From: Microbulbifer sp. MI-G
GTDB lineage: Bacteria > Pseudomonadota > Gammaproteobacteria > Pseudomonadales > Cellvibrionaceae
NCBI RefSeq assembly: GCF_030440425.1
Contig: NZ_CP098023.1
Span: 3,930,001-3,994,000, forward strand
Length of the DNA stretch: 64,000 nucleotides
Direction of reading: 5' to 3'
Shown here piece after piece: positions 60,232 through 64,000 of the stretch (position 1 is the stretch's first letter; each line of letters opens with the position of its first letter). Made by a program: the position numbers and the translations under genes. Below the pieces are notes generated by a model. That model was not told the DNA's origin. It saw nothing but the letters and a program-made list of their open reading frames with translations, and did no database searches.

Positions 60232-60538
60232 AATATCCTCAAGATTTACACTGTATGGCGCCGTGGGAATACGTGGGTGTTTTTAATGCCTGTAAAACCC
60301 AGGTTTATTTGCGCTATAGACTGGCAGAGGGCGATGCGCATTCCAACCCTTTCGAGAATCTGTCGAAAAAGTCCCTGCCACTGTGTCCTACCGTCAAAGC
60401 ACTCAGGACTACACTCTGTTGCCTCCAGGGGATATCAGGCTCGACTGGAAGCCGCAGATGCGCCGTGCTGTTCTATAGTAAACATCAGCGGCGGTACTGT
60501 AGAATTGGATCTGCCAACAAATAAAGAGGGAAAGTACC
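60232..60538. other. Intergenic stretch before the hydrolase-OsmC gene
   Basis: About 300 bases without a convincing gene. A TAGAAT near 60500 may be a -10 element, but no good -35 was seen. The only clear signal is the AGAGGGAAAG ribosome-binding sequence at its end. Confidence 0.5.
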
Positions 60539-61759
60539 ATGGGCAGACGCATCAAACTGGAGTTTGCTGCTACGGATGGATTGATGGTGGCGGGCCTATT
60601 GGAGATGCCTGATGTCAACCCACATTCCTTTGCCCTGTTTGCCCATTGCTTTACCTGCGGTAAGGATGTGGTGTCGGCCTCGCGCATCGCGCGTGCACTG
60701 GTCACCCGGGGCTACGCCGTGTTGCGATTTGATTTTACCGGGCTCGGTGGCAGCGATGGTGATTTCGCCAATTCCAACTTTTCATCGAACGTGAATGATC
60801 TGGTAATGGCTGCCAATTTCCTGCGCGATCACTACCGTGCCCCTTCTTTATTGATTGGCCATAGCCTGGGGGGCGCTGCGGCTCTGGCAGCCGCCCATTC
60901 GATGCCAGAGGTCAGAGGGGTGGTCACCATCGGTGCCCCGGCAGACCCGCACCATGTCGTGAAGCAGTTTGGCTGCAAGCTCGATGAGATCAGTACCCAG
61001 GGCGTGGCGGAGGTAACATTGGCCGGCAGGCGCTTTACCATTAAAAAACAGTTTCTGGATGACCTGGATAACCACTATCAGTCAGAAAAAATTGCAAAAT
61101 TGAAAAAACCCCTGCTGATATTTCATTCTCCAGTGGATGCCACAGTATCGATCCACGAAGCTGAAAAAATTTTCCGCAGCGCCAAACATCCCAAGAGTTT
61201 CATCAGCCTGGATAACGCCGATCATTTACTGACCAAGGCCAGGGATGCCGAGTATGTTGCAACTACATTGGCCGCCTGGGCAACACGATATATTGAGGAA
61301 CCGGAGAATATTGAACAAAAAGACTCTGCCATACCCAGCGGGCATGTCCTGGTTAAAGAAAAGAACAGGCAGTTTACCCGCACAGTGATCAGTGATTCCC
61401 ATGTATGGCTGGCCGACGAACCCACGGCAATGGGTGGCAACGACCTTGGCCCCGATCCTTATGAACACTTATTGGCGGCACTCGGCACCTGCACATCAAT
61501 GACAATTCGCATGTATGCCAGGCACAAAAAAATTCCCCTGCAGGACGTCTCGGTGCACTTGAGCCACAATCGCGAACATGCCCGTGACTGCGAGGATTGC
61601 GAATCCAGCCCACAGAAAATTGAAGTGATCAACAGAGTGGTCACCCTGGTCGGCGATTTGACCGATGAGGTACGGGATCGTCTATTACAAATTGCTGACC
61701 GGTGCCCGGTCCATCAGACCCTGCACAGCGACCTCAAAATCATCACGAAACGGGATTAA
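60539..61759 (+). CDS. Alpha/beta hydrolase fused to an OsmC domain
   Basis: Two-domain protein of 406 residues. The N-terminal alpha/beta hydrolase has a full Ser-Asp-His triad: S109 in GHSLGG, D200 in SPVDATVS, and H229 in NADHLLT. The C-terminal OsmC/Ohr-like domain has cysteines C318 (LGTCTSMT) and C389 (DRCPVHQTL) that could form a peroxidase pair. This fusion is a known architecture; the substrate is not established. A good ribosome-binding site precedes the ATG. A separate OsmC protein is encoded at 31922-32335. Confidence 0.9.
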   Translation: MGRRIKLEFAATDGLMVAGLLEMPDVNPHSFALFAHCFTCGKDVVSASRIARALVTRGYAVLRFDFTGLGGSDGDFANSNFSSNVNDLVMAANFLRDHYRAPSLLIGHSLGGAAALAAAHSMPEVRGVVTIGAPADPHHVVKQFGCKLDEISTQGVAEVTLAGRRFTIKKQFLDDLDNHYQSEKIAKLKKPLLIFHSPVDATVSIHEAEKIFRSAKHPKSFISLDNADHLLTKARDAEYVATTLAAWATRYIEEPENIEQKDSAIPSGHVLVKEKNRQFTRTVISDSHVWLADEPTAMGGNDLGPDPYEHLLAALGTCTSMTIRMYARHKKIPLQDVSVHLSHNREHARDCEDCESSPQKIEVINRVVTLVGDLTDEVRDRLLQIADRCPVHQTLHSDLKIITKRD

Positions 61760-62222
61760 CTTGCCGCAGTTTGACCCTGTTGTGGCAGTTATCTCTCCCC
61801 AAGACGTGCGCTCTGGGTTCAGGCCCAATTATGTAGGTTAGCATAGGCAAATCTCCATTCTGCAATGCATAGCCTGTACCCTCATCCCCGTTACAAGAAT
61901 CCCCTTTCCAGATCACAGGTCATGCATTGCTCACAGCCTGTATTGCACCTGCTCCAGGCCAGTGTGAACCCGGGATGGAGGAGGCATTACCGCTGCAGAT
62001 AGCCACCTACCACAATGCCATCCTCAACGCACCCATTGACCGGGGGCCCCGTGTTCTTCGTGCAGGAGCGAGACAGGATCGCGCTTGTAAGCCACCTCTT
62101 ACGTTATCAAAAGTTGGGGCTATAATTGGCAACTTTTCCGTTTGGCTCCTGCAGGAGATAGCGTTACGAATGTGTACATTGCTGTGTACAAATTCTGTTT
62201 TATTTAAGGTGTTATGCAGTAA
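61760..62222. promoter_or_regulatory. typA upstream region
   Basis: This 463-base gap has no convincing gene; a 106-codon open frame at 61927-62247 looks like chance. A TATAAT at 62121-62126 is a likely typA -10 element, though its -35 is weak. Just before typA, an AAGG (62206-62209) is spaced for a two-codon frame ATG-CAG-TAA (62214-62222) whose stop touches the typA ATG. Confidence 0.5.
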
Positions 62223-64000
62223 ATGTCCAATATTATCAACAACTTAAGAAATGTGGCCATCATTGCCCATGTAGACCACGGCAAAACCACGCTGGTGGAC
62301 AGGCTCTTGCAGCAGTCCGGCACACTGGATCGCCGCGACGCCGACGCAGAGCGGGTGATGGACTCCAACGATCAGGAGCGAGAGCGCGGCATTACCATAC
62401 TGGCCAAAAATACTGCCATCCGCTGGCGTGATTACCGCATCAATATTGTTGACACCCCCGGGCATGCCGACTTCGGAGGCGAGGTGGAGCGCGTGCTGTC
62501 CATGGTGGACTCGGTTTTGCTACTGGTGGATGCCGTCGACGGCCCCATGCCACAGACCCGCTTTGTCACCCAGAAAGCGTTCGAGCAGGGTCTCAAGCCC
62601 ATTGTGGTGATCAACAAAGTCGACCGTCCCGGCGCACGCCCCGACTGGGTGATGGACCAGGTTTTTGACCTGTTCGACAACCTCGGCGCCAGCGACGAGC
62701 AGCTCGACTTTCCCGTGGTTTACACCTCCGCCTTAAACGGCATTGCCGGCCTGGATGACACCGCTATGGCGGACGATATGGCCCCGCTGTTCCAGATGAT
62801 TCTGGATAAGGTACCCCCTCCCAAAGTGGACCTCAACGGCCCTTTCCAGATGCAGATCTCCGCGCTGGACTACTCCAGTTATGTGGGTGTGATCGGCGTG
62901 GGCCGTATTACCCGCGGCACCCTCAAGCCAAACCAGCCGGTGGTGGTACTGGACCGTGATGGCAAGGCGCGCAAGGCCAGGGTACTGCAGGTGATGGGTT
63001 ATCTGGGGCTTGAGCGCACCGAAGTGGAGCAGGCCAGCGCCGGCGACATTGTGTGTATCACCGGTGTGGGCGCACTGAATATCTCCGACACCCTGTGTGA
63101 CCCGGACACCCCGGAAGCCCTGCCCGCCCTGAGTGTGGACGAACCCACCGTGAGCATGACCTTTCAGGTGAACGACTCCCCCTTCTCCGGCCAGGACGGC
63201 AAGTTTGTCACCTCCCGCAACATCCGCGAGCGCCTGGAACAGGAACTGATCCACAACGTGGCGCTGCGTGTGGAACAAGGCGATTCCCCGGACAAATTCA
63301 AGGTCTCCGGTCGCGGCGAACTGCACCTGTCCGTGCTGATCGAGACCATGCGCCGGGAGGGTTTTGAACTGGGTGTGTCCCGCCCGGAAGTAGTGCAGAA
63401 GGCGGTGGACGGCGACATCCACGAGCCCTACGAGGCCGTGGTCATCGACGTAGAGGACCAGCACCAGGGTTCGATTATGGAAGAACTGGGCCTGCGCAAG
63501 GCAGAGCTGACCAATATGGAACCGGACGGTAAAGGCCGCGTACGCCTGACGTTTATCGTGCCCTCCCGCGGTATGATTGGCTTTCGCAGCCAGTTCCTTA
63601 CCCTCACCAGCGGCTCCGGCATTATGACCAGCATATTCGACCACTACGGCCCGGTAAAACAGGGCGAGGTAGGCAAACGCACCAATGGCGTGTTGGTCTC
63701 CATGGTCAACGGCAAAACCCTCGCCTATGCCCTTTACGCCCTACAGGATCGCGGCCGCCTGTTTCTTGGCCACGGAGAGGACATCTACGAGGGCCAGATC
63801 GTCGGCATCCACTCGCGCGGCAATGACCTGGCGGTAAACCCTACCAAGGCCAAGCAGCTTACCAATATCCGCGCCGCGGGCACAGACGAGGCCCTCACCC
63901 TTACCCCACCGATTCGCCACACACTGGAACAGGCCCTGGAATTTATCGAAGAGGATGAACTGGTAGAGGTAACCCCCAATCATATCCGCCTGCGCAAGAA
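62223..64000 (+). CDS. typA: Ribosome-associated GTPase TypA/BipA (3' end beyond window)
   Basis: Translational GTPase that binds 70S ribosomes and helps 50S assembly and stress growth. The visible 592 codons cover nearly the whole protein (about 605-610 in relatives). G1 [15 protein letters not shown], the switch region [15 protein letters not shown]3 [15 protein letters not shown] and G4 NKVDRPGAR are intact. The beta-barrel, the EF-G-like domains and the BipA-specific C-terminal part ([20 protein letters not shown]) follow. The start ATG at 62223 follows directly on the stop of a two-codon mini-frame. The gene continues past 64000. Confidence 0.95.
   Translation, partial: MSNIINNLRNVAIIAHVDHGKTTLVDRLLQQSGTLDRRDADAERVMDSNDQERERGITILAKNTAIRWRDYRINIVDTPGHADFGGEVERVLSMVDSVLLLVDAVDGPMPQTRFVTQKAFEQGLKPIVVINKVDRPGARPDWVMDQVFDLFDNLGASDEQLDFPVVYTSALNGIAGLDDTAMADDMAPLFQMILDKVPPPKVDLNGPFQMQISALDYSSYVGVIGVGRITRGTLKPNQPVVVLDRDGKARKARVLQVMGYLGLERTEVEQASAGDIVCITGVGALNISDTLCDPDTPEALPALSVDEPTVSMTFQVNDSPFSGQDGKFVTSRNIRERLEQELIHNVALRVEQGDSPDKFKVSGRGELHLSVLIETMRREGFELGVSRPEVVQKAVDGDIHEPYEAVVIDVEDQHQGSIMEELGLRKAELTNMEPDGKGRVRLTFIVPSRGMIGFRSQFLTLTSGSGIMTSIFDHYGPVKQGEVGKRTNGVLVSMVNGKTLAYALYALQDRGRLFLGHGEDIYEGQIVGIHSRGNDLAVNPTKAKQLTNIRAAGTDEALTLTPPIRHTLEQALEFIEEDELVEVTPNHIRLRK

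Noticed and set aside
61927-62247. 106-codon frame overlapping the typA start
   Set aside because: No homology or start signal; overlaps typA's first codons in another frame.

Overview
The window looks like a stretch of core chromosome from a marine gammaproteobacterium related to Pseudomonas, most likely in the Cellvibrionales/Microbulbifer neighbourhood. That placement is an inference from gene order and protein character; no rRNA gene is present to test it. Several blocks keep Pseudomonas-type order: tyrS|mepM-anmK|erpA ... argC ... hemJ; dsbD-aroQ-accBC-prmA-DUF3426-dusB-fis-purH-purD; coq7 ... OsmC|crp|trpCDG; amgK-murU beside lptD-surA-pdxA-rsmA-apaH; and ntrC-ntrB ... glnA|thiI. I see no tRNA or rRNA gene, insertion sequence, prophage or CRISPR array.

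Layout. Positions 1-11901 hold cell-wall endopeptidase and anhydromuropeptide recycling genes, Fe-S carrier erpA, a bactofilin, argC, a CLC transporter, and a heme group (hemJ, a diverged thiD-like kinase, hemL, hemB). Positions 11946-19666 hold PBP1B (mrcB), a PfkB sugar/nucleoside kinase, a GGDEF-EAL protein, and a lipoprotein/copper-chaperone operon whose first gene is a candidate LpoP-type activator of PBP1B. Positions 19787-31788 are a co-directional housekeeping block for periplasmic disulfide reduction, fatty-acid initiation, tRNA and ribosomal protein modification, Fis, purine synthesis and ubiquinone. Positions 31922-39838 hold OsmC/crp and, after a perfect bidirectional terminator, a reverse-strand run amgK-murU-rpe-trpL-trpE-channel-trpG-trpD-trpC. 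A single-domain voltage-gated cation channel is translationally coupled inside this trp operon. Positions 41184-47892 hold outer-membrane biogenesis (lptD-surA), pdxA, rsmA and apaH. Positions 47983-54853 are the nitrogen regulon core (ntrBC, glnA), with recognisable sigma-54 promoters and paired NtrC sites, and divergent thiI.

From 54920 to 62222 gene density falls and the content becomes accessory: a TonB-dependent receptor with a Cys/Met/His-rich plug overlapping a thioredoxin-like gene, an FNR-type promoter facing a non-coding stretch that ends in a terminator, an isolated csrA paralog, a lone TfoX C-terminal-domain protein, a small membrane protein and a hydrolase-OsmC fusion. The window ends inside typA.

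The most interesting signals are the trp-operon ion channel with a calcium-channel-like selectivity filter (TFEDWTD), the trp leader peptide with two Trp codons but no obvious U-tract terminator, the possible FNR-dependent small RNA near 57.8-58.1 kb, and the metal-ligand-rich receptor/thioredoxin pair.
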